The position numbers were made by a program, and so were the translations under genes. Positions 22,518 to 32,451 of a DNA stretch of 64,000 nucleotides are shown piece by piece (positions within the stretch are counted from its first letter, which is position 1; each line of letters opens with the position of its first letter). Source of the DNA: Calocera cornea HHB12733 (lineage: Eukaryota; Basidiomycota; Dacrymycetes; Dacrymycetales; Dacrymycetaceae); assembly GCA_001632435.1 (NCBI GenBank), contig KV423994.1:1-64000 (forward strand), in the 5' to 3' direction. A model generated the notes under the pieces. That model had not been told where the DNA came from. It ran no database searches and was given only the letters and a program-made list of their open reading frames with translations.

Positions 22518-24964
22518 ATGGCGACCACGAACCAGACGTACGGCGCATCGTTGCCCGTATGTCTCCCTCTCCGAGGTCCGCTCCACAGCTGCTGATGATA
22601 GTGCCACAGGACCAATTCCACCTCATCTCGAACCATCTGCTCACCCATCTCTCGCTCATCGCGGACACTCGGGAGATGATCCGTGAGCGCGCAGCGCTCG
22701 AGCGAGAGTACGCGACGAAGCTTAGGGATATCTCGTTCAAGGCTGTCGGTAAGCGTGCCAAGCGGGCGAGCGCGCTGGTGGTAGGCGACGAGCCTAGCAG
22801 GGCGTTCAATGAGAGCACTTTCAAGAATCAGTAGGTGTTCCTTATGATTATCTGAGAGCACGTGTTCAATGTATGCTCAGTACATTCGACTCGGCGTTCC
22901 AAGTGTTCCTGGCTTCGCTAGAGAACACAGCACGCGACCACATCACTCTCGCCGACTCGCTTGACTCAGAAGTTGTAGCAGGACTCGCGCTGTTGGAAAA
23001 GCGAAAGGATGATCTGCGCAAGTTGGAGGTGAAGAACTACGAGAAGATGCTAGAGGAGAGGGACGGCATATATGACCAGCGGATCAAGGTGCGTCCTACT
23101 TTACAACATCGATCGGATTAGGCGCTTACGGATCCTCAGGCTAAGGCGAAAGTACGAGATATATACTGGAAATCATGATGCAATCCCTGACCTGAGCCCA
23201 GTATGACGATGCCTGCAATGCAGTCGAGAATTCGCGCCGAAAACAAGAGACGGGCAAGCACTCTGCGGAGAAGTTCGATTCTTTGACTGACGACATGAAT
23301 ACGGCCAAGGAGTATGTCCAGGGCCTATCTGATTGGATGCGGCCTTCTGACTGTAATCCCGCAGCGCATATCTCGTCTCTATCGCCATCTCAAATAGGGA
23401 AAAGGATAAGTACTTCGAGGAAGATCTTCCGGTTTATGAGGATGTGCGCACTTCCGAATGATCTTATTGTCTCCAAATCTAACCCTCATCACAGCTCCTG
23501 CAGGACCTCCAAACCTCGCTTACCACACGACTCACCAGCATCTTATCGGGGTGCACCATGCTGCATCTTGCCCATATTCAACGCATCACGACGCACCAAG
23601 CCTCCAACAAGAAAGCGCTTGAATCTGTGAACCCGGCGAACGATCAGAACCTCTTCATTCAGTACAACCAGCGTCCATTTACCCTGCCTGCCGATTGGTC
23701 GTTCGAGCCTTGCGCAGCTCATTACGACACAGCGGAAGTAAGCCTGGACATTCAGCCAAAGATTTATCTGCAGAACCGACTGGCGAGCTCAAGGAGCAAG
23801 ATTGCCAATGTGAAGCCCGAGGCGGAGGCGAAACGTACGAGTATTTTCATCCGTCAGTATCAAACTGCGCAGTATTGACCTTTGTTCAGAACGCGACGTC
23901 GCCTCCCTGCAGAAAGTGCTGGTCAAGTATCGCGAGTCGCCAAAGACTGGTGATGCCGAGGAGGTTGCCCGCCAGATTGCTGAAGCGTCCCACCAAATGG
24001 CCATGCTCACCACCAGCGTTGCAACGCTCGAAGCCGAGATTGCGTGCATTGAGGCCGCACTTGGAGGCGATGAAGGCGGTGGAAAGCCACATAGCTGGAA
24101 GAGCTCTAGCTTCAGCATTCCTACGACGTGTGCGTACTGCGATGTAAGCGCTCGTCTCGTCTCAATCCATAAGATCCATTCCAACGCTTCAAAAGACTTC
24201 CATTTGGGGCCTCAGCAAGCAGGGTAAAACATGCAAAGCCTGTGGAATATCTGTGCATGTAAGCAAAATTTCAGGCATGGGAAAGCGTCTTCTAACATTG
24301 TTTGCAGAACAAATGCGAGCTCAAGGTTCCTGCAACTTGCGGCGACCCTGACGCAACCATCAAGAAATCTGAAATCGTCCGGAGCAAGTCTGGAGCTGGG
24401 ACACCAGCATCTCGAACACGAGCATCCTCGAATGCCTCTGTGGCGTCGGGTGCATCAGTGCCGTCCCTCACAACTTCGGTCTCTCGCGCATCTGCCTCGA
24501 TCCCAGAAGCCTCTCCGGCTACACCGACCAGTCCGAGCTCCGCGGGCGGAGCCCAGCAGGCCAAGGTCGCCTTCACGTTCCAAGCCACTTCCCCACACGA
24601 AGTGTCCGTGTCCGAAGGCGAAACTGTGACGATCGTCGACCCCGACGATGGTACAGGCTGGGTGGAAGTCCGCTCGTCCGCTGGAGCTACCGGTCTGGTC
24701 CCTGCGTCCTACCTCAAAGTCCTTGCTGCTAGCAACGGCACAAAGAAACGGGGCCCCGCCCCGCCTCCTCCCATTGCGCGAGGATCCAAGAAAGTGAAAG
24801 CGCTGTATGATTATCAAGCACAAACGGAAGACGAGGTGGACCTGGAAGCCGGTAAGACGTATGAGCTTGCCGAGGGTGGGGACGACGATCCGGGTTGGTG
24901 GGAGATCAAAGGCGGAGGGAAGCGAGGCCTGGTGCCCGCGAACTACGTTGAGTTAATCAAGTGA
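22518..24964 (+). CDS. BZZ1: F-BAR/C1/SH3 protein, Bzz1-like
   Basis: Exons 22518-22556, 22610-22830, 22881-23088, 23140-23151, 23202-23311, 23365-23443, 23495-23834, 23890-24143, 24196-24258 and 24308-24964 give 660 aa. Residues 1-290 or so form an F-BAR domain (HLLTHLSLIADTREMIRERA, YATKLRDISF and long heptads). A second coiled coil follows, then a C1-type zinc finger (HSWKSSSFSIPTTCAYC, GKTCKACGISVHNKC) and two SH3 domains (AKVAFTFQATSPHEVSVSEG; VKALYDYQAQTEDEVDLEAG with GWWEIKGGGKRGLVPANYVE). This is the order known in yeast Bzz1, which acts with Las17/WASP at endocytic actin patches. The fourth exon is only 12 nt. Confidence 0.93.
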
Positions 24965-25080
24965 ACGGAGTGGAGCTTCAGTCAGGGGTGTATACCAACT
25001 GGATATGATTATTTGGGTTGAAATGAAATGATCCAGTGATTTCAACATTACGACCAAGCAAGCGATATGCCCTATCTATC

Positions 25081-25588
25081 TCATGTGTGCGTCCCCTTCA
25101 ACCATAGCAAATGTGCGATCTCCTTGTCGCCCTCTCCCACTTCTACCTCAACCTTCCCCACCTGTCTCCAACCCCACTTCTGATAGAAGGCCTGCGCCCT
25201 CCGATTCCTCTCGAAGCACCCCACCAGAATCCCCACGCTTGCCCACCTCTCCTCCGCCAACACCCTCTGAATCAACGTGCTCCCAACCCCCTTCCCATTC
25301 CCGCCATCCCTCGGTACCTTCGTAAACAGGTGGTGTATCTCCGGCGGGCTCTCCGGCAGCTGCACCTCCGGCGCGGTGCTTTGATAACCCTCGGGAAAGG
25401 GCCCGGCGTGCTCCTTGACTTCCACATACCCCAGGAGCTCCTTCGTGTCCGGGTGGAGAGCGACGAACGTCGTCACGCTTCCGTCCTCGGCGAAGAGCCG
25501 CTTGGTCAGCACCGACTCGACATTGGACGGAGCGTACCGGGGCAGCGTCGAGAACGTCCTTCCTGGGAGGGTCGTATCGTGTGACTCG
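25081..25588 (-). pseudogene. 3' part of a GNAT acetyltransferase gene cut by the transposon
   Basis: Reading leftward from the transposon end, the frame gives about 169 codons beginning ESHDTTLPGRTFSTLPRYA and ending at a TGA. It contains the GNAT core: TTFVALHPDTKELLGYVEV, then FTKVPRDGGNGKGVGSTLIQ (acetyl-CoA pyrophosphate loop, Q/RxxGxG/A type) and FERNRRAQAFYQKWGW. It lines up with the C-terminal part of the intact gene at 57510. The missing first 25 or so codons lie 16 kb away at 41585-41664, across the element. As it stands the gene has no proper start and is presumably dead. Confidence 0.88.
25583..25588. repeat. Target-site duplication, left copy (GACTCG)
   Basis: GACTCG abuts the left end of the transposon and recurs at 41585-41590 next to its right end. 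Because the target also reads GTGT before GACTCG and the right terminus ends GTGT, the identical stretch is 10 bp (GTGTGACTCG). The true duplication may be 6 to 10 bp; 6 bp gives flush inverted repeats. Confidence 0.8.
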
Positions 25589-25632
25589 ACACCTCTGGCA
25601 CACAGCCCGCGATACCACAAGGGGCCCCTGCC
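25589..25632 (+). repeat. Left terminal inverted repeat
   Basis: Forty-four bases beginning ACACCTCTGGCACACAGCCC match the reverse complement of 41541-41584 with two differences (42 of 44). Weaker similarity (GTGCC-GCC--CGAGG) continues for about 20 bp further inwards. Confidence 0.92.
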
Positions 25633-26089
25633 GTGCAGGGCGGTGCCTGCCTCCGAGGGTCAGCCTCATGCACATGTTCTTGAAAAATTGCAATATTTGT
25701 CCGTTCCTAATTTGGCAACCTCCTAGGTCCCCTTCCGCGTTCTTCTGCTCTCGGCTGCAAACTAACAGTCATGTTTTCCTCAGGTGATAACACCGTTTTG
25801 ATGCTAGCACAACTCCCTCCCGCCAATGATATCCACAATACATAGTCGTAATGATATTACAACTTGTATATCGGACCTTATCCGGAGCCTCATGTTCATG
25901 CTCATGTTTTGTCCCCAGGGCAATATGCGCACGTGTTGTCCGCTCCGATGTATTATTGTGATTCACGTGACCCACGGGCCCAAGCATCGCACGCGTCGCA
26001 CGCGTCGTGACGCGAACCCACAGGAATGTCGGTTCGTGTTCCTTCTCGCGAGACTCCTCACTTTTGTTTGGCCCCTCCTTACCCTACTA

Positions 26090-29000
26090 ATGCAGTCCGC
26101 CCACCGTCAACAGCGTGTTGCAACATTGCAGCCTCCGCCAGCACCCCGCCGTCCGAGGACTCCCGCCGTCCACCATGTGAACGTCTCTCAGGCTTGGTCG
26201 TCTCAGACCAATGCGTCCTCCTCCCCCTCCCCACTCTCCCGCCCCTTGCCTTCTTCCCCGACCAGTCTTCAGCACCGCCGCGATCTCTACACCGTCGACA
26301 AAGCAGAAGAACGTGCTCTGGACCGATACCTCGGTGGATACTTTCCCCCGGCCCTGGCGTCCGCTTCACATTTGCCGACCCCCAACACACCGTTCTCACA
26401 GTCATCTGAATTTGGTGCGCCCCCTCCATGATCATGATCATGAGTCTCTGCTCACGATGTTCCCAAACAATCAGACCGAGGTTTCCCATTTGCCTCCGCC
26501 AATGCTGAAGGGGGTTTCGGTATGTGACAACCAATCCGTTATGCCAAAGCTGTCCTGAACTTCTACCTAGAATACATCTCGTCGTCACTCAATCCTTTTA
26601 TCATGAATGAGGCCTCGTCTCTGGACCTCCTGCGTCCAAATTTGTCACTCTTTGACGACTTCACCCCACCGCCTCTGCCTGGCCTCGGAATCCGACTTCC
26701 TTCAGCGCTACCCACCAGCGACAACCACCCGCCCTCACCTTGCTCATGTCCTGACGACTCGGCCTATCATGGCTCCGACATCACCCGCCTGAGGGATGAT
26801 ACCACGTACACTGCCGCGGACCACTCTCCCGATTCCGTCGCGGCCTCCTCCTCAGGTGATCTCGCCCTGACCGAAGGTGAGGCGGCGCCTCCAACGGCGA
26901 ATGAGACTCTCCCGACCGAGTTCATGGACATGACCATGAACATGCACATGGATATCGGCAGTCCGGCCAACAATCCGCGAAATGATGGTCATACGTCTAT
27001 GATGGTCAATACCAGTACTTCCAGTCCGACCTCCCAGGTCGGAGGAGCGCTACCAGGCTCGCCCATTGCCTCGGCGCTTGCGAGCTCGCATTCCAGTGGG
27101 CTGCTCGGACCAGCACCCTTGGCCTTCTCCACTCCATTGAACCACTTCGAGCGCAGTGGCGCGCCTCCTCCCTCACTCGATGGCCGCAACATGCCTGTCC
27201 AGAACCATCAAGGTGCTCTTCCTTGCACACCCCAGAACGAGAACCCCCACGATGGCCCGCAAGCCGAAGGTGCCTCAACCTCCCCACCTAACTTGGATGA
27301 TAACCCTCTTCCTTCATCTCCTTCCATCCGTTCACCTCCACCCGCCCATCCGAATGCCCCATCCGGCTGGCCTGCCCATTCCGGTTGGCCCGACCGTCAG
27401 GAACATGATCATGATCATGATCTCGATGTCGACCATGATCGACATGGGCTTATCACCAACAATCCTGATACTCCGCAGGACGACCTGATGGCACTTTCCG
27501 GACCAGAGGATGACGCCGACGACGACAACGACGATGTGGTCCCCGATCAGGAAGACGACCCGTCACACCTTCAGGAGTGGTCTTCGACCACGATCAAAGA
27601 GTGGAAAGACAAGCTTATGACGGTTGTCCTCCGCGCTCTCCCGACCAACCTCGAGTTCGACACCATTCAGAAGGAGCGGCTACAGAAGAAAAATGGGCTT
27701 GGGCGGGGCAAGGTTACAAACCGTCAAGCGAACGCACTGGATAAGGGGAAACGGATGTTCCAAGAGATCACCCGCATCTTCTTGGACATGCTCGATGTAC
27801 CAAGCGGCGTTGGTGCTCAACGGTTGGGCCGTTGGTCGCCGTACCTGTCCAATGAGAGCCCGTGGAATATGTGGCAGAGGAAATGGGCCGCAGAACATGG
27901 AGATGGTGAGTAAACTACCTTGGTTGACACAGCCAACTGTCTCACATTCCCTCGCACAGACAATTTCGATGATGAACGGTGCCGAAAAGCCTACCATGAA
28001 TTTGTGGGCGCAAATCCCAATTATCGGGATGTTCTGGAGGCATGGGAGCGGTCCCACCCGCGGGCTGATGGGCAGAAGCTTACTGAGAGTCAGCGACTTC
28101 GCAGATGGTCTCACTTCACGCGTGAGATGCAGGATCGTGTGCGTACCCTTCAGCGCTTCATGGTTGTGATCGTGATCATGATCAAGACTCATGCTTATAG
28201 CAGGCAAACACCTGGGAAGAGACTCACGGCTTCAGCTGTGTGATCCTGGCCTGTACCCTGGTGCCCGAGGATAAATTCGATCAATTCACGTTTTTTCATG
28301 AGACGCCTCAGATGATGGATGTGCGTGCATCTCTTGTGCGGTCTGTTCAAGGTTTCTCATCCTCACATCATTGCTACCACAGTTCTCTGTACAGCGTTTG
28401 GGTCAGACCAATTACAATGCACGTCTACTCGCATTCCATTGGCTTGGGTAATCGTTTATATACCAAGATCATGATCATGAGACTGACCTAGTCCTGCTTA
28501 GGGATCGCCAAGCCCGCAAACTCACCTCTCATCCTGCCGTCGGTGGGAATGCCTTAATTACCGCAGCGAGACGCCGTGTACCGCTACCCACAGTAGCCAA
28601 AATGCGCAAGATCTATGCGGACGCCGTCATTCACCTCGAGAGTGAGCTAGGGATCAGGCTGTATGCGCTACTGATCCGTGCTAACTCGTGTCCAGAGCAG
28701 TGCGCACAGCTCAATCCCAGCGCAAACATTCAAGTGTCTGCTCGCGCCCGTTGGCGCGATTGGGATTCCTTCCTTATCGACGCAGGCTGTACCCTGCGTA
28801 ACTGGCCAAATGTGTTGCCTTGGCCTTGGGACCTCGTCGAGAATAGAGGGAGTGCGACCCAAGCCCTTCTAACGCCTCTCTACTACGCGGTGACTGGTTT
28901 CAACAACCAACCAAAACTTGACGTCACGCTGTGGGAAGAAGGTAAGCCAGTTGCCTCATTATCACTTCACGCTCATGTTCACGATTTCAGCAGAGGAAGA

Positions 29001-29910
29001 TCCAGTTATCATGACCCGTGCGGACGGCACCACCTTCCGTCTCAGCGATTACGAGGCGAGGAAGGCCGCTGCGTTTCGGCCACTGTCCAAGGCCGCGAAA
29101 AGACTCAAGAAAGATCGCGGGCGCACTCGACGTGGGCGGAAGCGGCCCTCATACAGCAGTTCGTCCGCTTCGTCAGGCTCGGACGATGAGGAAGATCATG
29201 ATCATGATCATGTGGCCCGGAAACGCCCTCGCACCTCCGGCAAGTCCGATCCCCCGCAACCAGTGACCTCCGACGCCCCACCGCCGTCTTCTGTGCCGAC
29301 CGTGGGCCAGCCACCCCTTGATCCTGGCACTCGAGTATCTGGGGTGGGTGTTCTCCCACCACGGCTCCCTACCGAAGTACCTCCCGCCAGCTCCATCTTA
29401 CCGAACCTGCCACCTGCCAACCCTCCGCCCGGTGCTTCTACGGTATTGCCTGCCACAGCCCAAGAAGGACCTCCCGCAACAGCTGGTGTACCTGCCTGGG
29501 AAAGGGCGGCTGAACCATGGTCACGAGCGGCAGCAGCTGCCGTACCACATCGTTTTCATGGGGTAGCCCCAGAGATCCCACCTCCCCCAGTGCAGTCCTA
29601 CGACTTCGACCCTGTCGAGGATCTGCGTTTCGGAGGTCGTCGAGACGGTCATCATTACCCCTATCCCCGCGGTCGGGGGCGAGCTGAGGGCAGTCGCGGT
29701 TGGCTGCACGGAGAGTGGGGCCGCCAAGCCGCCGTTGGGTACCCTCCTGCTCACACATCGCGCTTCCGAGGTGATCGCGATATTTATGGAGACAACTTTG
29801 AAGGTGTCTACCGTACTGCTTTTCCTCCAAATCCTCCGTACCGACCATCACACATGCACGATGTACGCGATCATGATCATGCATATGATCATGCGCCCGA
29901 ACCATACTAG
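26090..29910 (+). CDS. Transposon-borne 1,123-aa protein of unknown function
   Basis: Exons 26090-26414, 26475-26519, 26571-27905, 27960-28138, 28204-28320, 28383-28447, 28502-28641, 28696-28941 and 28991-29910 join in phase. Residues 1-450 are Ser/Pro/Asp-rich and disordered. A folded middle part of about 350 residues follows (WKDKLMTVVLRALPTNLEF, NESPWNMWQRKWAAE, YHEFVGANPNYRDVLEAWER, WEETHGFSCVILACTLV, ARWRDWDSFLIDAGCTLRNW). Then come a basic, nuclear-localisation-like stretch (KAAKRLKKDRGRTRRGRKRP) and an Arg/Gly/Pro-rich tail. The W..W...W and Tyr/Asn pattern vaguely recalls an HMG-like helical domain; that is a guess. Three introns and three coding spots hold the TGATCA palindrome, the latter as His-Asp runs. 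Its place at the left end opposite the transposase suggests an accessory role in transposition or silencing (inference). Confidence 0.75.
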
Positions 29911-30126
29911 GTGTTCATTTCATTGTTTGTACTTCAGGATATTGTACCAACTCTTCAGCTCAATATACACCATGGTGCTCGATATATATCATGTTTATGT
30001 GGCCCCGATTGTGTACGCGACAGTCACATGATTCTCATGCCACGCTGCACGCAGCATCCGGTTAGGGTCCTTCCACTTGAACGACCTCAAGACCTGGCGG
30101 GCCAAGGGTCAGCACCTCTCCCAGCT

Positions 30127-30424
30127 ATGGATGTGGACGACACGAGATGCTCGCATTCATCAAGAAGGTGAGTTGTGTCGTGCTGTGCTGTGCGCTTGAC
30201 TGAGGATTGATGGCAGGACGCCGCAGGAGCGGTTGCGGCAACAGCGCGAGTACGAGAGGGAGAAGCGGGGCAAGAAGCGCCAGGCCCGAGAAGAAGCTCT
30301 GCAACGCCTTCGCAAATGGAAGAGGCACCAAAGGGCCCTGCAGACCATCCAGCTCCTTGACATGAGCTTGAGTCGCAACCCATTGCTGTTTCTCGCTACT
30401 GCGGCCACCATCGTCAGTGAATAA
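30127..30424 (+). CDS. Small basic protein in the transposon
   Basis: Exons 30127-30167 and 30217-30424 give 82 aa. The sequence is strongly basic and helical (RLRQQREYEREKRGKKRQAR, then RLRKWKRHQRALQTIQLLDM). It could be a short DNA-binding or coiled-coil protein, or the 3' end of a longer gene whose start I did not find. No family recognised. Confidence 0.45.
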
Positions 30425-30840
30425 TACGTCCAGTGCTCCAGGTTCGAATCACCGTTCCTTGTACTGCCTCATGCTGACAACCCTTTCCCAGCCAGCATTA
30501 CATAAGGAGGGCTGGATGTCGAGTCCTCCTGGTTCAGTAGACATGCTTATATATATCTACATATGTCGTGGCCTGTACTGACTCAAACTCCTCCATAAGG
30601 AGTTCACATTGGTGCTGGAATGAGCGGACTAGCTGTATAGTCTCTGCTGGCTCCCGAAATGTTCATGCGCTTCCGATCATGATCATGAATGAAATGAAAG
30701 CAAGACGACACCCACCAGGCACCGTGTTAAGGAAGCAGTGGTGGTGTGATTGCAACTACAGTCTCGAAAGACCATGATCATGATGATCATGATCATCATC
30801 ATACATGGGACGACGGTCAAGGAACAGAACATACACTAGC
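30425..30840. other. Spacer inside the transposon with two palindrome sites
   Basis: Between convergent genes. It contains TGATCA palindromes at 30675-30688 and 30772-30797 and no convincing gene. A TTCGAATC stretch at 30443 recalls a tRNA T-loop but no cloverleaf can be drawn. Confidence 0.5.
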
Positions 30841-31494
30841 TTACTTGGGGACAGCGCCCATGGCCGCTTGGTACACCTCTATCTCCCTGAGCCTCGCGTC
30901 CTGCCCAGCCTGCAGATCCAGCAGCTCTGCCTTTGCCTGGTTCAAAGCCCGCTCTGCCCTGATCAAAGCCTGCACCCGCTCGAATAGCCATTCATGGCTA
31001 CTCTCACGCAGTTTGATGTTGTCCAACTCCAGCTCGTGATGTCTGCGATGCAGTTCTTCGATGTCGCGGCCTTCAGCCAGCAGCGCCCTCAACCCATCCA
31101 TCTGAGCTGCGACCGTCCGAAGTACATACTCGAGCAGCACAGCACCCCCAGGCGTGACGGGCTCGATGGTGCCGTGTCGATCCGAGTACGCTTGCCGGGC
31201 TCGTTCGACCTCTGCCCAGGTCTCGTCCAAAGGCGGGAGATAGTATTTCTTGCGGTCTTCTACGGCTTTGAGCTCCTGGCGGAGATGCTCTGTCTTCGCG
31301 ACCAGTGGATTGATGTCGGCCAAAGGCACGGTGCTTGCGACCTTGCTGAACTGAATGAGCATGTCATTCTCATGTTCAAGTTCACGGATAGCGGCGGCGG
31401 CCTGGATGGCATCGGTTACGATTGGGCTTTTGGCAGCCAGGTTGGCGAAAGTACTGTCGATGCTCTTGAGCGCGGCGTTGATGGGACCACCCAC
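30841..31494 (-). CDS. Transposon coiled-coil protein 1 (217 aa)
   Basis: An uninterrupted frame of 217 codons. Heptad-like helices dominate (AIRELEHENDMLIQFSKVAS, KTEHLRQELKAVEDRKKYY, EELHRRHHELELDNIKLRES, ALIRAERALNQAKAELLDL). Length, helix pattern and the middle segment TPGGAVLLEYVLRTVAAQMD resemble the second coiled-coil gene at 35478 (TPIGPLEFELRKLAEKLNRL), so the two look like diverged duplicates. A possible upstream exon lies at 31500-31570, where an ATG is followed by RNVLDGFSGETV. Function unknown; the protein may oligomerise or bridge DNA-bound transposase (inference). Confidence 0.65.
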   Translation of the reverse strand: MGGPINAALKSIDSTFANLAAKSPIVTDAIQAAAAIRELEHENDMLIQFSKVASTVPLADINPLVAKTEHLRQELKAVEDRKKYYLPPLDETWAEVERARQAYSDRHGTIEPVTPGGAVLLEYVLRTVAAQMDGLRALLAEGRDIEELHRRHHELELDNIKLRESSHEWLFERVQALIRAERALNQAKAELLDLQAGQDARLREIEVYQAAMGAVPK

Positions 31495-32451
31495 AGCTAG
31501 GCCAATGTTGGACGACGTGAGGACACTGTTTCGCCTGAGAAGCCGTCAAGTACGTTACGGGGAGTCATGATCAAGATCACGTACATCATGTGTTAATACG
31601 GGCTGGATCTCAGAGAAAATGGAGGTGTAGAGGGGAGCTCAGAGGCCTTCCTCCGCTGGGGCTGTTTATATAGTCTCAGGATAGCCTTGCTGCGACCAAA
31701 GGCTGTGCGCCACCCAACCCGCCGCGGCTGTGTGGTGTCTGTCACCGCTCCTCCAGCAAACAATTCACGATTTTATTCATGAATTATGGATGATTTTCCG
31801 ATGAACAGTATTGTCATTCCCCATCTATGTACAGTGCTACAGGACCGAGGTGGGTTCATACGGAACAGGTGATGAGGACAGTGAGCTAGTGATGAAGGTA
31901 CAATCGTCCATACAGGATCGATATCATGATAGTAGCATCGTTTGGTCTGATAATAGAGGGTGGACCATTCCGGATCATGATCATGAACTTGGAGTCTCGG
32001 ATCATCTACATGTGGTAGACAAAGCATTGGGAAGAGGGGTTGATGGATTGGCTTGGTTGTGGGAGCGTAGGCTAAAGTACAGAGTCAGTTGTTTTTGCGT
32101 TGAGGTCGGTGATTTTCTCCTTTTTTTGGCATCATGTTTCTGGCGAACTGAGCGTGGTTTATCTTGATGATACAGCAGACGTAGACGAGACGAGCGAGAG
32201 GAGACGAGTGGAACTTGCAGAGTCGTGAGGATTGAGTCAGTCGTGTTTTCCTTCAGCTTGATGATTTTCTCTTTTTGGGGCGTTCATGTTCCTTGAGGAT
32301 GCTGATGATACAGTGCAGTGGTATTATACGAGCGATTGGAGACCATGTGATCTTGTAGAGCCATGATCATGATCATGGATGTGACAGAATTGACAGTGGA
32401 TGGCAGTGAAAGCGTAACAATCGGCCGGCGTGCTGACGTGTGAATGCGAAC
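31495..32451. other. Spacer inside the transposon, palindromes and a tandem repeat
   Basis: About 0.95 kb between two leftward genes. It holds palindrome sites at 31973-31986 and 32361-32378 (the latter, CCATGATCATGATCATGG, is a perfect 18-bp palindrome) and a degenerate one at 31564-31579. An imperfect tandem duplication lies at 32082-32233 and 32234-32360. No gene recognised. Confidence 0.5.
32082..32360. repeat. Imperfect tandem duplication inside the transposon
   Basis: Two units begin GAGTCAGTTGT / GAGTCAGTCGT and share, in order, GATTTTCTC, TTTTGG, TTCATGTT-like, TGATGATACAG, CGAGCGA, GGAGAC and CTTG.AGAG. Unit 1 is about 152 bp, unit 2 about 127 bp with small deletions. The right unit ends at a perfect TGATCA palindrome. 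Confidence 0.6.

Noticed and set aside
30400..30470. tRNA gene suggested by GGTTCGAATC
   Set aside because: No acceptor stem, D arm or anticodon arm can be paired around it. I found no convincing tRNA or rRNA gene in the window.
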